Shown piece by piece: positions 1-8,495 of a DNA stretch of 64,000 nucleotides. The notes under the pieces were generated by a model. It ran no database searches. It had not been told where the DNA came from and saw nothing but the letters and a program-made list of their open reading frames with translations. The DNA lies in contig NZ_JASLGR010000034.1 in the NCBI RefSeq assembly GCF_030150155.1, positions 173,358-237,357 on the forward strand. The letters run 5' to 3'. Source of the stretch: Nocardioides sp. GTDB taxonomy: Bacteria; Actinomycetota; Actinomycetes; Propionibacteriales; Nocardioidaceae. The translations under genes and the position numbers were made by a program. The number at the start of each line of letters is the position of its first letter. The stretch's first letter is position 1.

Positions 1-581
1 AGTGGCTGGATCACGCCGGAGAGCTCGGGCCAGCTCAGCGCCAGCACCGGGCGGGCGACCAGCTCGGTGACGCGACCGCCGTCGAGCGGTCCGGCCTCGC
101 CGGGCCGCTCGTAGAACCCCTTGACCAGCTCGACCTCGGGGAAGGCCAGCAGCGGGCCGAGCAGACCCGGCACGAAGTGGGTGTCCCACTCGACCAGATC
201 GGCGTCGATGAAGACGATCACGTCGCCGGTGGTGACGAAGAGCGACTTCCACATCGCCTCGCCCTTGCCCGGGTAGGAGCCCAGCTCGGGGCGGATCGAT
301 GCGGAGGCGAAGACCGAGGCACCTGCCGCAGCGGCGACGTCGGCGGTGGCATCGGTCGAGTCGGAGTCGATCACCACGATCTCGTCGACCAGCGCGACCG
401 TCTCCATCAGCGCCGAGCGCAGCCGACTGACCACACCGCCGACAGTGGCAGCCTCGTTGCGCGCCGGCACCACCAGGGAGACCCGGGTCTCGCCCTTGAG
501 GGCTACCAGCTCCTCCAGCGTCCACTCCAACCACCGGTGGGTCCGCACCCCCGAGCCGCCTGCCACTGCCTCACCCGCCAT
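1..581 (-). CDS. gpgS: Glucosyl-3-phosphoglycerate synthase, partial (3' end outside window)
   Basis: The first 193 residues of a GT81 glycosyltransferase are visible; the C-terminus lies beyond base 1. The enzyme transfers glucose from UDP-glucose to 3-phosphoglycerate, the first step of glucosylglycerate or methylglucose lipopolysaccharide synthesis in the cytosol. GT-A features are in order: VVPARNE at 37-43, PGKGEAMW at 104-111, a DAD metal site at 126-128 and GGRVTELVARP at 168-178, which is the GpgS signature. The ATG at 581 is preceded by TAGGTT (594-589) with a 7-nt gap, so the mRNA is probably leaderless. It diverges from galE with 26 bp between start codons. Family assignment is confident from the motif order. 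Confidence 0.88.
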   Translation of the reverse strand, partial: MAGEAVAGGSGVRTHRWLEWTLEELVALKGETRVSLVVPARNEAATVGGVVSRLRSALMETVALVDEIVVIDSDSTDATADVAAAAGASVFASASIRPELGSYPGKGEAMWKSLFVTTGDVIVFIDADLVEWDTHFVPGLLGPLLAFPEVELVKGFYERPGEAGPLDGGRVTELVARPVLALSWPELSGVIQP

Positions 582-588
582 GACACTC

Positions 589-600
589 AACCTATAGAGT
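589..600. promoter_or_regulatory. Divergent leaderless promoter pair, gpgS/galE
   Basis: On the minus strand TAGGTT occupies 594-589, 7 nt before the gpgS ATG. On the plus strand TAGAGT occupies 595-600, 7 nt before the galE ATG. The two -10 hexamers abut, so both genes are probably transcribed as leaderless mRNAs from one bidirectional site. Spacing is seen directly; promoter activity is inferred. Confidence 0.6.
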
Positions 601-607
601 CCTTGAA

Positions 608-1579
608 ATGACCTGGCTTGTGACTGGCGGCGCTGGATACATCGGCTCTCATGTGGTGAAGGCCCTCGTCGAGGCGAGCGCGACCGACCCGACGCTCAGC
701 CCGGTCGTGATCGACGACCTCAGCTCGGGCCTGGCCGAGTTCGTCCCCGACGGCGTGCCGTTCGTCGAGGGCAGCATCCTCAACCAGCCGCTGCTGGAGA
801 ACACGATGCTGCAGTACGGCGTCACCGGCGTGATCCACCTGGCCGGGTTCAAGTACGCCGGGGTCTCAGTCACCAAGCCGCTGCACACGTACACCCAGAA
901 CGTCCAGGGCACCTCGCTGCTGCTCAAGGCGATGCTGGCCACCGGCGTCGAGCAGCTGGTCTTCTCCAGCAGCGCCGCCACCTTCGGCACCCCCGATGTC
1001 GACCTGGTCACCGAGGAGACGCCGACGCAGCCCGAGTCGCCGTACGGCGAGTCCAAGCTGATCGGGGAATGGCTGATCCGCGACGTGGGCCGGGCCCACG
1101 ATCTGCGTCACACCTCGCTGCGCTACTTCAACGTCGTGGGCTCCGGGGCCGACCACCTCTACGACTCCAGCCCGCACAACCTCTTCCCGCTGGTCTTCAA
1201 GGCGCTGGCCGAGGGCGCGACGCCGCGGATCAACGGCGACGACTACGACACCCCGGACGGCACCTGCGTGCGCGACTACGTCCACGTCGCCGACCTGGCG
1301 CACAGCCACGTCGTGGCGGCCCAGGCGCTGGCCGCGGGCAAGGAGCTGGAACGGGTCTACAACCTCGGCTCCGGCGACGGTGCCAGCGTCCGCCAGATCA
1401 TGGACGCGGTCGCCGACGTGACCGGGATCGACTTCACCCCCGAGGTCGCCCCGCGTCGTGCGGGCGACCCGGCCCGGATCGTCGCCACCGGCGAGCTCGC
1501 CCGTCGCGACCTGGACTGGGAGATGCGGCACTCGCTGCGCGACATGGTCGCCTCGGCCTGGGCCTCGGCCCCGCGCTGA
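608..1579 (+). CDS. galE: UDP-glucose 4-epimerase
   Basis: A 323-residue extended short-chain dehydrogenase that interconverts UDP-glucose and UDP-galactose in the cytosol using tightly bound NAD. The Rossmann motif GGAGYIG is at 7-13. The catalytic pair YGESK has Tyr146 and Lys150, with a Ser-rich FSSSAATFG strand before it, and the C-terminal half has the usual sugar-binding RDYVHVADLA segment. Length is typical for GalE. The ATG at 608 is chosen because the homologous N-terminus begins there and a TAGAGT box ends 7 nt upstream. A strong hairpin follows about 58 bp after the stop, so the gene is probably monocistronic. A related NDP-hexose epimerase is the only real alternative. Confidence 0.9.
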   Translation: MTWLVTGGAGYIGSHVVKALVEASATDPTLSPVVIDDLSSGLAEFVPDGVPFVEGSILNQPLLENTMLQYGVTGVIHLAGFKYAGVSVTKPLHTYTQNVQGTSLLLKAMLATGVEQLVFSSSAATFGTPDVDLVTEETPTQPESPYGESKLIGEWLIRDVGRAHDLRHTSLRYFNVVGSGADHLYDSSPHNLFPLVFKALAEGATPRINGDDYDTPDGTCVRDYVHVADLAHSHVVAAQALAAGKELERVYNLGSGDGASVRQIMDAVADVTGIDFTPEVAPRRAGDPARIVATGELARRDLDWEMRHSLRDMVASAWASAPR

Positions 1580-1637
1580 GCCCCGAGCGCTGAGCCCAGC
1601 GCCCACCACGTGGAGCCGACCCGATCGGCCACCGAAC

Positions 1638-1675
1638 CCTAGGGGTCCTAGTGCGACAGTACTAGGACCCCTAGG
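1638..1675 (+). terminator. Perfect 15-bp inverted repeat after galE
   Basis: Arms at 1638-1652 and 1661-1675 are exactly complementary, with an 8-nt loop. The arm begins CCTAGGGGTCC. No clear U-tract follows, so it is either a hairpin terminator of the non-U type common in actinobacteria or a protein-binding palindrome. Confidence 0.6.
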
Positions 1676-2002
1676 TCGTCTATCCCATTTATCCGGGACC
1701 ATCGCCAGGAAATGTCTAGTCATTCTCCGCGGCCTCGTCACCCTGTTTTGTCAAGATCGTTATAAGCCCTCGTGAGCGGGCGCGACGACTTCCTCGATAA
1801 CGCTTCCGCGCACCGCAGGATATGGACATGATGGGCGCCGTACGCCCGTGTGGTAAGCGCAACGAGGCGCGGGAGATTTCTCGATTCCCCAGCACGGACG
1901 ACGCGCGCTGTTTAGAGTAAAGAACCGCTTTCAGACCGCTCGTGGCGCGTAGGGAATGCGAACCCTTGCCCCCCCCTTTTTCCGGTCGTCCCTGGGAGAA
2001 CT
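1676..2002 (+). other. Intergenic leader upstream of the sugar transferase gene
   Basis: No gene is supported in these 327 bases. A TAGAGT hexamer at 1913-1918 could be a -10 element, which would give a 5' leader of about 80 nt. A C8T5 run lies near 1972-1981 and a GGGAGA ribosome site lies just before the GTG at 2003. No recognised riboswitch fold was identified. Confidence 0.4.
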
Positions 2003-3460
2003 GTGACCACCCTGTCTGAGCGCGGGAGCCGACTGATCGTCGGCAGCCCGTCACGCGCGCTCCAGGCACTCCCTTACACGGCCTTCGTGATCGACACCGT
2101 CGCGATCGTGGTCGCCACCGTGGCCGCCGTCATCGGCCGCGCCCAGCTCGACTTCTTCCACGACTCCGCCGACGTCAGCTCGATGGCCAACGACGTCGCG
2201 CCCTACCTCGGCCTCGGCTGGATCGCGATGATCTTCCTGATGGGCGGCTACCGCTCGGCCGTCTTCGGCGAGGGGCCCGACGAGTACAAGCTGATCACCC
2301 GGGCGAGCTTCTACGCGATCGCGCTGGTCGGCGTCTCCTGCTTCCTGCTCAAGTTCCAGCTCTCCCGGGGCTTCTTCGTGCTGGTGGCGCTCATCGGGAC
2401 CGTCCTCCTGCTGCTCGGCCGTTGGGGCCTGCGCCGGGCGCTGCACGCCGCTCGCAGTCGCGGGTCGCTGCTCCAGCGCGCCGTGATCGCCGGCGGCGAG
2501 GCCCAGATCGACGACATCGCCGCCGTGCTGCGGCGCGAGACGTGGCTCGGCTACCACCTGGTCGGCGCGCTCGCCCCCGGCGGCGTGGCCGGCACTGAGA
2601 CCGCCTCAGGCATCCCGATCCTGGGCGACGCGAACAGCCACGTCGACCTGACCTCGCTCGAGGGCGTCGAGGTGCTCTTCTTCACCGGTGGCACCCAGCG
2701 CACCGCCGCCGACCTGCGCCGGGTGGTCTGGGACCTGGAGCGCCATGACATCCAGCTCGTGATGGCACCCGCGATGACTGGCTTCTCCGCCGAGCGCGTC
2801 CGCACCCGCCCGGTCGGCGGGCTGCCGCTGATCCACATGGAGTCGCCGCGCTACGAGTTCGCCGGACGCTGGCTGAAGCGGAGCTTCGACGTCGCCGGCT
2901 CCGCGCTGCTGATCCTGGCCTGCGCCCCGCTGCTGGCCCTGGCCGCGCTCCAGGTGAAGCTGCACGACCGCGGCCCGGTCTTCTTCCGCCAGACCCGGGT
3001 GGGCAAGGACGGCGCGGAGTTCGGCTGCTTCAAGTTCCGCACGATGGTGGTCGACGCCGAGGCGATGGTCGCCCAGCTCCAGGCCGAGCAGGGCGTGGAC
3101 GCGCTGCTGTTCAAGATGAAGGACGACCCGCGGATCACCCGGCCCGGTCGCTGGCTGCGACGCTTCTCCGTCGACGAGCTGCCCCAGCTGTTCAACGTCC
3201 TCTTCGGCGACATGAGCCTGGTCGGGCCCCGGCCCCAGGTCCCCCGCGAGGTCGCGCTGTACGACGACGCGCTGCGCCGCCGGCTCCACGTCCGCCCCGG
3301 CATGACCGGGCTGTGGCAGGTCTCGGGCCGCAACGACCTCTCGGTCGAGGAGTCGGCGCGGCTGGACCTGTACTACATCGACAACTGGTCGATGACGCAG
3401 GACCTGACCATCCTGGGACGCACCCTGGGCGCCGTACTCGGTTCGCGCGGCGCCTACTAG
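2003..3460 (+). CDS. Polyprenyl glycosylphosphotransferase (bacterial sugar transferase, WcaJ/WbaP type)
   Basis: A 485-residue membrane enzyme that moves a sugar-1-phosphate from an NDP-sugar to undecaprenyl phosphate, priming exopolysaccharide or glycan repeat units. The first 150 residues hold about four hydrophobic segments, followed by a nucleotide-binding-like soluble part. Another hydrophobic segment near 295-315 leads into the catalytic domain with KFRTM near residue 345, then DELPQLFNVL, MSLVGPRPQ and PGMTGLWQVSGR. Start GTG 2003 has GGGAGA at a good distance. It lies next to the rml genes and about 20 kb from the flippase/polymerase cluster that could use its product. The sugar specificity cannot be read from the sequence. 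Confidence 0.88.
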   Translation: MTTLSERGSRLIVGSPSRALQALPYTAFVIDTVAIVVATVAAVIGRAQLDFFHDSADVSSMANDVAPYLGLGWIAMIFLMGGYRSAVFGEGPDEYKLITRASFYAIALVGVSCFLLKFQLSRGFFVLVALIGTVLLLLGRWGLRRALHAARSRGSLLQRAVIAGGEAQIDDIAAVLRRETWLGYHLVGALAPGGVAGTETASGIPILGDANSHVDLTSLEGVEVLFFTGGTQRTAADLRRVVWDLERHDIQLVMAPAMTGFSAERVRTRPVGGLPLIHMESPRYEFAGRWLKRSFDVAGSALLILACAPLLALAALQVKLHDRGPVFFRQTRVGKDGAEFGCFKFRTMVVDAEAMVAQLQAEQGVDALLFKMKDDPRITRPGRWLRRFSVDELPQLFNVLFGDMSLVGPRPQVPREVALYDDALRRRLHVRPGMTGLWQVSGRNDLSVEESARLDLYYIDNWSMTQDLTILGRTLGAVLGSRGAY

Positions 3461-3504
3461 GTACTAGGCGCCGCCGCCCTCCCCAACCGGCAGTCGGCCG
3501 ACTC

Positions 3505-4902
3505 TCAGGCCAGGTACGCCCGCAACGCCTCGAGCTGGTCCCCCGGCACGAACCCGGCGGCCTCCAGCTTGTCCAGGCCCATCACGGAGTTCAGCGGGCG
3601 CGGGCTGATCGGCTTGCCCGACTCCAGCGCCCCGGCGAAGTACGCCTCCGTCGTCGTCCCGGCCACGTCCTCGCGCGTGCGACCCGACAGCGCGAAGACC
3701 TCCGCGGCGATCTGCTGCCACGACAGCGGGTCACCGGAGTTGGTCACGTTGTAGGTGCCGTACGCCGACCCGGAGCCGACCAGGTGCGCGATCGCCTCGG
3801 CCAGCGTGGCGGTGAAGGTCAGACGGCCGATCTGGTCGTCGACCACGGACGGCGAGACGCCCTTGGCCGCCAGCGAGGCCATCGTGCGGACGAAGTTGTT
3901 GCCCTCGCCGATCACCCAGGAGGTGCGCACGATGTAGTGCCGCGGGGCGCCAGCGACCGCGAGGTCACCGGCCGCCTTCGACTGGCCGTAGACGCCCAGC
4001 GGGGAGAACGCCTCGTCCTCGGTGTGCACCGTGGCGGTGCCGTCGAAGACGTAGTCGGAGGAGACGTGGACCAGGGTGAGCCGGTGCTCGGCGGCGACCC
4101 GGGCCAGCAGCGCTGGGGCGAGGGCGTTGGCGGCCCAGCAGGCCACCCGTCCCTCGGGCGTCTCGGCGAGGTCCACGGCGGTGTACGCGGCCGCGTTCAG
4201 CACGACGGCGTACTCGCTCCAGGGCCACGCCGCCACGGCGGCGGGCGAGGTGATGTCGAGCTCGTCGAGGTCCACCTGGTCGGCCTCGGGGAAGACCGCG
4301 GCCAGGGCGCGGCCGAGCTGGCCGCGGGCTCCGACGATGAGGGTCTTCTTGGGCTTCATCGCGACGACGTCGCCCAGTCGCGGGTTGCGCTGGTCCTTCT
4401 CGGAGATCTCCACCTCGGGCGAGTCCAGCGGGATCGGCCACGGAATCGCGGCCGTCTCGTCGCCCAGGTACAGCGCCGGGTAGGTCTTCCCGGCGACGAA
4501 GTGGTCGTTGACCAGGTAGGAGTAGACGGTGCCGTCCTCCAGCGCCTGATACGAGTTCCCGACACCGCGCGGCACGAAGACCGCCACGTCGGGGCCGATC
4601 TCGATCGAGAAGGTCGCGCCGAACGAGTCACCCTCACGCATGTCGACCCAGGCGGCGAAGACCCGCCCGGTCGCCACCGAGACGAACTTGTCCCACGGCT
4701 CGGTGTGGATGCCGCGGGTGGCGCCGCGGGCGGCGTTGAAGCTCATGTTGTTCTGCACCGGCCCGAAGTCGGGCAGGCCCAGCGCGGTCATCTTCTCGCG
4801 CTGCCAGTTCTCCTTGAACCAGCCGCGGGCATCGCCGTGCACCGGCAGGGTGACGACGAGGAGCCCGGGGATGTCGGTGCTCTGGACGCTCAGCTCGGTC
4901 AT
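3505..4902 (-). CDS. Fused dTDP-4-dehydrorhamnose 3,5-epimerase / dTDP-4-dehydrorhamnose reductase
   Basis: A 465-residue fusion of the last two steps of dTDP-L-rhamnose synthesis. Residues 1 to about 180 are an RmlC-type cupin with the family His in RGIHTEPWDKF. Residues from Met182 are an RmlD-type reductase with GARGQLG at 190-196 and the catalytic YGQSK (Tyr305, Lys309). Start ATG 4902 lies 4 bp after the rmlB stop, so the two genes form an operon. The longest open frame extends further upstream but overlaps rmlB and is not used. The epimerase half diverges somewhat from classic RmlC, so its exact product stereochemistry is inferred from the operon. Such fusions are known in actinobacteria. 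Confidence 0.85.
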   Translation of the reverse strand: MTELSVQSTDIPGLLVVTLPVHGDARGWFKENWQREKMTALGLPDFGPVQNNMSFNAARGATRGIHTEPWDKFVSVATGRVFAAWVDMREGDSFGATFSIEIGPDVAVFVPRGVGNSYQALEDGTVYSYLVNDHFVAGKTYPALYLGDETAAIPWPIPLDSPEVEISEKDQRNPRLGDVVAMKPKKTLIVGARGQLGRALAAVFPEADQVDLDELDITSPAAVAAWPWSEYAVVLNAAAYTAVDLAETPEGRVACWAANALAPALLARVAAEHRLTLVHVSSDYVFDGTATVHTEDEAFSPLGVYGQSKAAGDLAVAGAPRHYIVRTSWVIGEGNNFVRTMASLAAKGVSPSVVDDQIGRLTFTATLAEAIAHLVGSGSAYGTYNVTNSGDPLSWQQIAAEVFALSGRTREDVAGTTTEAYFAGALESGKPISPRPLNSVMGLDKLEAAGFVPGDQLEALRAYLA

Positions 4903-4906
4903 CGGC

Positions 4907-5917
4907 TCAGTGCCCCTGGGCCGCGTACTTGGCCTCGGTCTCGGCCTTGATCGGCTTCCACCAGTCCTCGTGCTCGCGGTACCAGGTGATCGTGTCGAGG
5001 ATGCCCTTGTCGAAGTCCTGGTACGCCGGCGTCCAGCCGAGCTCGGTGCGCAGCTTGCCCGACTCGATCGCGTAGCGGCGGTCGTGGCCGGCGCGGTCGG
5101 TGACCCACTCGATGTCGTCCTCGTCGCGGCCGAAGGCGCGCAGGATGGCACGCACGACGTCGACGTTGGACTTCTCGCCGTCGGCCCCGATCAGGTAGGT
5201 CTCGCCGATCCGACCGCGCTCCAGGATCGCCAGGACGGCCGAGGAGTGGTCCTCGGTGTGGATCCAGTCACGGACGTTGAGTCCGTCGCCGTACAGCCGC
5301 GGCCGACGGCCGTCGATGATCTCGGTGATCTGGCGCGGGATGAACTTCTCGATGTGCTGCCATGGACCGTAGTTGTTGGAGCAGTTCGAGATCGTGGCGC
5401 GCACGCCGAAGGAGCGCACCCAGGCGCGGACGAGGTGGTCCGAGCCGGCCTTGGAGGCCGAGTACGGCGACGAGGGCTGGTACGGGGTGTCCTCGGTGAA
5501 CCGCTTGGGGTCGTCGAGCTCCAGGTCGCCGTAGACCTCGTCGGTGGAGACGTGGTGGAACCGCACGTCGTGCTTGCGCACGGCCTCGAGCAGCACGAAC
5601 GTGCCCATGATGTTGGTCTGGATGAACGGCGCCGGGTCGGACAGCGAGTTGTCGTTGTGCGACTCCGCGGCGTAGTGCACGACGGCGTCGTCGGGGCCGG
5701 TCAGCTCGGCCACCAGCGGGTCGACCACGGCGGCGTCGGCGATGTCGCCCACGACCAGCCGTACCCGGTCGGCGGGCAGCCCGGCGAGGGACGCCTCGGT
5801 GCTCGCGTAGGTGAGCTTGTCGAGCACGATCACCTGTGCGTCGGTGGTCCGCACGAGATGGTGGACGAAGTTGGAGCCGATGAACCCGGCGCCGCCGGTC
5901 ACGAGAATCTTGCGCAC
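4907..5917 (-). CDS. rmlB: dTDP-glucose 4,6-dehydratase
   Basis: A 336-residue extended SDR enzyme that converts dTDP-glucose to dTDP-4-keto-6-deoxyglucose. It has GGAGFIG at 8-14, the dehydratase catalytic STDEVYG stretch and YSASK. Start GTG 5917 is chosen because TAAGAT (5931-5926) ends 8 nt before it and the Rossmann fold begins immediately. A longer in-frame start at 6037 would run through the divergent promoter into rmlA. It is followed after 4 bp by the RmlC-RmlD fusion and diverges from rmlA, so the three genes complete the dTDP-L-rhamnose pathway. Confidence 0.93.
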   Translation of the reverse strand: MRKILVTGGAGFIGSNFVHHLVRTTDAQVIVLDKLTYASTEASLAGLPADRVRLVVGDIADAAVVDPLVAELTGPDDAVVHYAAESHNDNSLSDPAPFIQTNIMGTFVLLEAVRKHDVRFHHVSTDEVYGDLELDDPKRFTEDTPYQPSSPYSASKAGSDHLVRAWVRSFGVRATISNCSNNYGPWQHIEKFIPRQITEIIDGRRPRLYGDGLNVRDWIHTEDHSSAVLAILERGRIGETYLIGADGEKSNVDVVRAILRAFGRDEDDIEWVTDRAGHDRRYAIESGKLRTELGWTPAYQDFDKGILDTITWYREHEDWWKPIKAETEAKYAAQGH

Positions 5918-5925
5918 GGTCGACC

Positions 5926-5961
5926 ATCTTACGGGGGCCGTCCGCCACCCGGGCCTAAGAT
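5926..5961. promoter_or_regulatory. Divergent leaderless promoters rmlB/rmlA
   Basis: Two identical TAAGAT hexamers point away from each other: 5931-5926 for rmlB and 5956-5961 for rmlA. Each ends 8 nt before a GTG start. The shared 24-bp centre probably carries both -35 regions, which would keep the two halves of the rhamnose pathway co-expressed. Confidence 0.6.
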
Positions 5962-5969
5962 GGCCCGCT

Positions 5970-6848
5970 GTGAAGGGAATCATCCTCGCCGGTGGCACCG
6001 GCTCTCGACTGCACCCGATCACCCTCGCGGTGAGCAAGCAGCTGATGCCGGTCTACGACAAGCCGATGATCTACTACCCGCTGTCCACCCTGATGCTGGC
6101 CGGGATCCGCGACATCCTGATCATCACGACGCCCACCGACGCCGAGGCGTTCGAGCGGCTGCTCGGCGACGGCTCGCAGTTCGGGGTCCGGCTGACCTAC
6201 GCCCAGCAGCCCTCCCCCGACGGCCTGGCGCAGGCGTTCACCATCGCCGCCGAGGTCGGCCACCTCACCGAGGGCAGCGACGAGCGCGTCGGTCTGGTGC
6301 TGGGCGACAACATCTTCTACGGCTCCGGGCTGGGCACCCAGCTGCGTCGGTTCGAGGACCTCGACGGCGCTGCCGTCTTCGGCTACCGGGTCTCGGACCC
6401 GACGGCGTACGGCGTGGTCGAGTTCGACGACGACTTCCGGGCCGTCTCCCTGGAGGAGAAGCCGGCCGTGCCGAAGTCGAACTACGCGGTGCCGGGGCTC
6501 TACTTCTACGACAACTCCGTGATCGAGCACGCCCGCAACCTGAAGCCCTCGGCGCGCGGCGAGCTGGAGATCACCGACCTCAACCGGATCTACCTGGAGG
6601 CCGGGACGCTCTCGGTCGAGGTGCTGCCGCGTGGCTCGGCCTGGCTCGACACCGGCACGGTCGAGGACCTCAACGAGGCGGCGAACTACCTGCGGGCGAT
6701 CGAGCACCGCCAGGGCACCAAGGTCGGCGCGCCGGAGGAGATCGCCTGGCGGATGGGCTGGCTCACCGACGGCGAGCTCGAGGCCCTGGCCACGCCGCTG
6801 GTCAAGAGCGGCTACGGCACCTACCTGCTCGACCTGCTCAAGGACTGA
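5970..6848 (+). CDS. rmlA: Glucose-1-phosphate thymidylyltransferase
   Basis: A 292-residue nucleotidyltransferase that makes dTDP-glucose from dTTP and glucose-1-phosphate, the first rhamnose-pathway step. The N-terminal LAGGTGSRLHP nucleotide-binding loop, SKQLMPVYDKPMIYYP and LGDNIFYG are all intact, and the length matches the family. Start GTG 5970 follows a TAAGAT box after 8 nt and places the loop at residues 7-17. A longer in-frame reading from 5811 would cross rmlB and is rejected. Confidence 0.94.
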   Translation: MKGIILAGGTGSRLHPITLAVSKQLMPVYDKPMIYYPLSTLMLAGIRDILIITTPTDAEAFERLLGDGSQFGVRLTYAQQPSPDGLAQAFTIAAEVGHLTEGSDERVGLVLGDNIFYGSGLGTQLRRFEDLDGAAVFGYRVSDPTAYGVVEFDDDFRAVSLEEKPAVPKSNYAVPGLYFYDNSVIEHARNLKPSARGELEITDLNRIYLEAGTLSVEVLPRGSAWLDTGTVEDLNEAANYLRAIEHRQGTKVGAPEEIAWRMGWLTDGELEALATPLVKSGYGTYLLDLLKD

Positions 6849-6866
6849 GCGCTCGGGCGGGCTGCC

Positions 6867-7241
6867 TCAGCAGCAGTCGGCGTCGGCGCGACCGAAGTCG
6901 TCCTCGAGGCGGACGATGTCGTCCTCGCCGACGTAGGAGCCGCGCATCACCTCGACGATGATCAGCTCCTCGTCGTGGGCGTTGCCGATCCGATGCGGAA
7001 TCCCGATCGGTACGTCGACACAGCCGCCGGTGCCGGCGACGACCGTCTCGCCGTCCACGACGCAGGTCGCGGTCCCGGCGGCGACCACCCAGTGCTCCCC
7101 GCGGAAGGCGTGGGTCTGGTACGACAGCCGCGAGTGCGGCTTCACCCGGATCTGCTTGACCTTGTAGCCCTCACCGATGGCAAGGACCTCCCAGCTGCCC
7201 CACGGGCGCTCGGCCGCGTCCCCGATCTCATCTCCCAGCAC
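6867..7241 (-). CDS. Cupin protein, phosphomannose isomerase type II C-terminal-like
   Basis: A 124-residue single-domain cupin resembling the C-terminal domain of mannose-1-phosphate guanylyltransferase/phosphomannose isomerase type II (RPWGSWEVL near the start, then KPHSRLSYQTH and HWVVAAGTA). These His and Glu residues form the metal site in the family. GTG 7241 follows TAGGGT (7253-7248) after 6 nt, so the transcript is probably leaderless. It ends with an unusual ADADCC tail. It converges on rmlA, which suggests a role in sugar phosphate metabolism, but its substrate is unknown. Confidence 0.75.
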   Translation of the reverse strand: MLGDEIGDAAERPWGSWEVLAIGEGYKVKQIRVKPHSRLSYQTHAFRGEHWVVAAGTATCVVDGETVVAGTGGCVDVPIGIPHRIGNAHDEELIIVEVMRGSYVGEDDIVRLEDDFGRADADCC

Positions 7242-7258
7242 GGCGAAACCCTAAGGGA

Positions 7259-7540
7259 TCAACGCCGCCGCAGGGACGCCATTGCCGGACGAACATCCGC
7301 CAAGTAGACGAACGCTGCGATGGTGAGCGCAAGATTGACGAGTCCGGGCACGACCGGGAAGACCTGGAGCAGGGCCGCGATGCCGGTCACGGCGACCCAG
7401 CCGCCCTTCGACCACTTGTCCGCAGCGCGGTAGTGCTCCTCGGACCACAGCAGCGAGTTGATGAAGGCGAACAGCTTCACCGCCAGCAGCACGAAGTAGA
7501 CGACCAGCGCGACGTAGTGCGGCAGCCCCAGGAGATCCAT
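7259..7540 (-). CDS. DUF2516 family membrane protein
   Basis: A 93-residue protein with two or three hydrophobic segments: residues 5-25, then roughly 45-62, then 66-82. It matches the actinobacterial DUF2516 family in length and pattern, including an LLWSEEHYRAADKW-like cytosolic loop. No function is known. Start ATG 7540 follows TAGGAT (7553-7548) after 7 nt. Its stop is 17 bp from the next gene's start in the same orientation, but that gene has its own -10 box. Confidence 0.75.
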   Translation of the reverse strand: MDLLGLPHYVALVVYFVLLAVKLFAFINSLLWSEEHYRAADKWSKGGWVAVTGIAALLQVFPVVPGLVNLALTIAAFVYLADVRPAMASLRRR

Positions 7541-7556
7541 AGCGGCGATCCTACGG

Positions 7557-8489
7557 TCAGATCGTGGCGCGGATCTCGCCTACCGGCACACCGCCGCCGG
7601 TGAGGACGTGGCGGCCGAGCTCGTCGACCGTCTCGTCGTCCACGCCGAGGGAGCGCAGCAGCGCCGACATCACGATCGGGCGGGCCCGGTCGGCGCCGTC
7701 GTCGATCTTGAGGGCGGCGGTCCGGCCGTCGGGCAGCGCCACCACGTAGACCGCTTCGGCGCCGAACTTCCCGATCGCTCCAGGCAGGGCGGTGAGCAAC
7801 CGGAGCTCGTCGCGCCGGGTGCCCGAGACCAGCTCGGGATGGCGCCGGATGGCCTCACCGATTCGGGCGGCGTCGCCCTCGGTGGCCAGCGCGATCGTGC
7901 GGTAGGCCCGGGCCAGGGCGACCAGCGAGACCGAGAACAGCGGGGCGCCGCAGCCGTCGATGGTGACCTGGGCCTGCTCGCCGGTGAACGCCTCGAAGCC
8001 CCGCAGGAGGCCGAGCTGGAGCGGGTGGTCGGTCTCGAAGTAGCCCGACAGCTGCCAGTCCCGGGCGACGCAGGTCGCCAGCATCGCGGCGTGCTTGCCC
8101 GAGCAGTTCTGCGCGATCCGGCTGGGCTCGCGGCCCTCGCGCACCCACGCGTCACGCTCGGCCGGGTCGTAGGGCCAGTCGGTGATGTTGCCGAGCGCCT
8201 GCTCGGAGAGCCCGGCGCTGCCGAGGAGCTCGCGGACCCCGGCGAGGTGGATCTCCTCCCCCGAGTGCGAGGCGCACGCCAGGGCGAGCAGGTGCGGCGG
8301 CAGGTCGAGGCCGAGCCCGAGCATCGCCAGCGCCTGGAGCGGCTTGTTCGCCGAGCGCGGCAGGAACGGTGCCGTCGGGTCTCCGACGGAGCGCTCGACC
8401 TCGCCCGCAGCGTTCAACGTCACCGCCGAGCCGTAGTGGTGACCCTCGACGAACCCCGACCTGATGATCTCTGCGACAACCTCACTCAC
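7557..8489 (-). CDS. Asparaginase (Asparaginase_II family)
   Basis: A 310-residue protein of the Asparaginase_II type (not the AnsA/AnsB fold), expected to hydrolyse asparagine to aspartate and ammonia in the cytosol. Conserved blocks seen are PRSANKPLQALAM, ACASHSGEE, QNCSGKHAAMLATC and DGCGAPLFSVSL, in the family order. GTG 8489 has TAGGGT (8501-8496) 6 nt upstream, so it is probably leaderless. That hexamer overlaps the -10 of the divergent cysC fusion gene by two bases. Activity is inferred from the family. Confidence 0.82.
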   Translation of the reverse strand: MSEVVAEIIRSGFVEGHHYGSAVTLNAAGEVERSVGDPTAPFLPRSANKPLQALAMLGLGLDLPPHLLALACASHSGEEIHLAGVRELLGSAGLSEQALGNITDWPYDPAERDAWVREGREPSRIAQNCSGKHAAMLATCVARDWQLSGYFETDHPLQLGLLRGFEAFTGEQAQVTIDGCGAPLFSVSLVALARAYRTIALATEGDAARIGEAIRRHPELVSGTRRDELRLLTALPGAIGKFGAEAVYVVALPDGRTAALKIDDGADRARPIVMSALLRSLGVDDETVDELGRHVLTGGGVPVGEIRATI

Positions 8490-8495
8490 CGCTCC

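Noticed and set aside
1676..2002. A riboswitch before the sugar transferase gene
   Set aside because: No conserved aptamer core was recognised by eye; only a possible -10 and a long leader are visible.
3313..6961. Long plus-strand frames across the rml genes
   Set aside because: They are shadows of the minus-strand RmlCD and RmlB genes, which have clear motifs and promoters.
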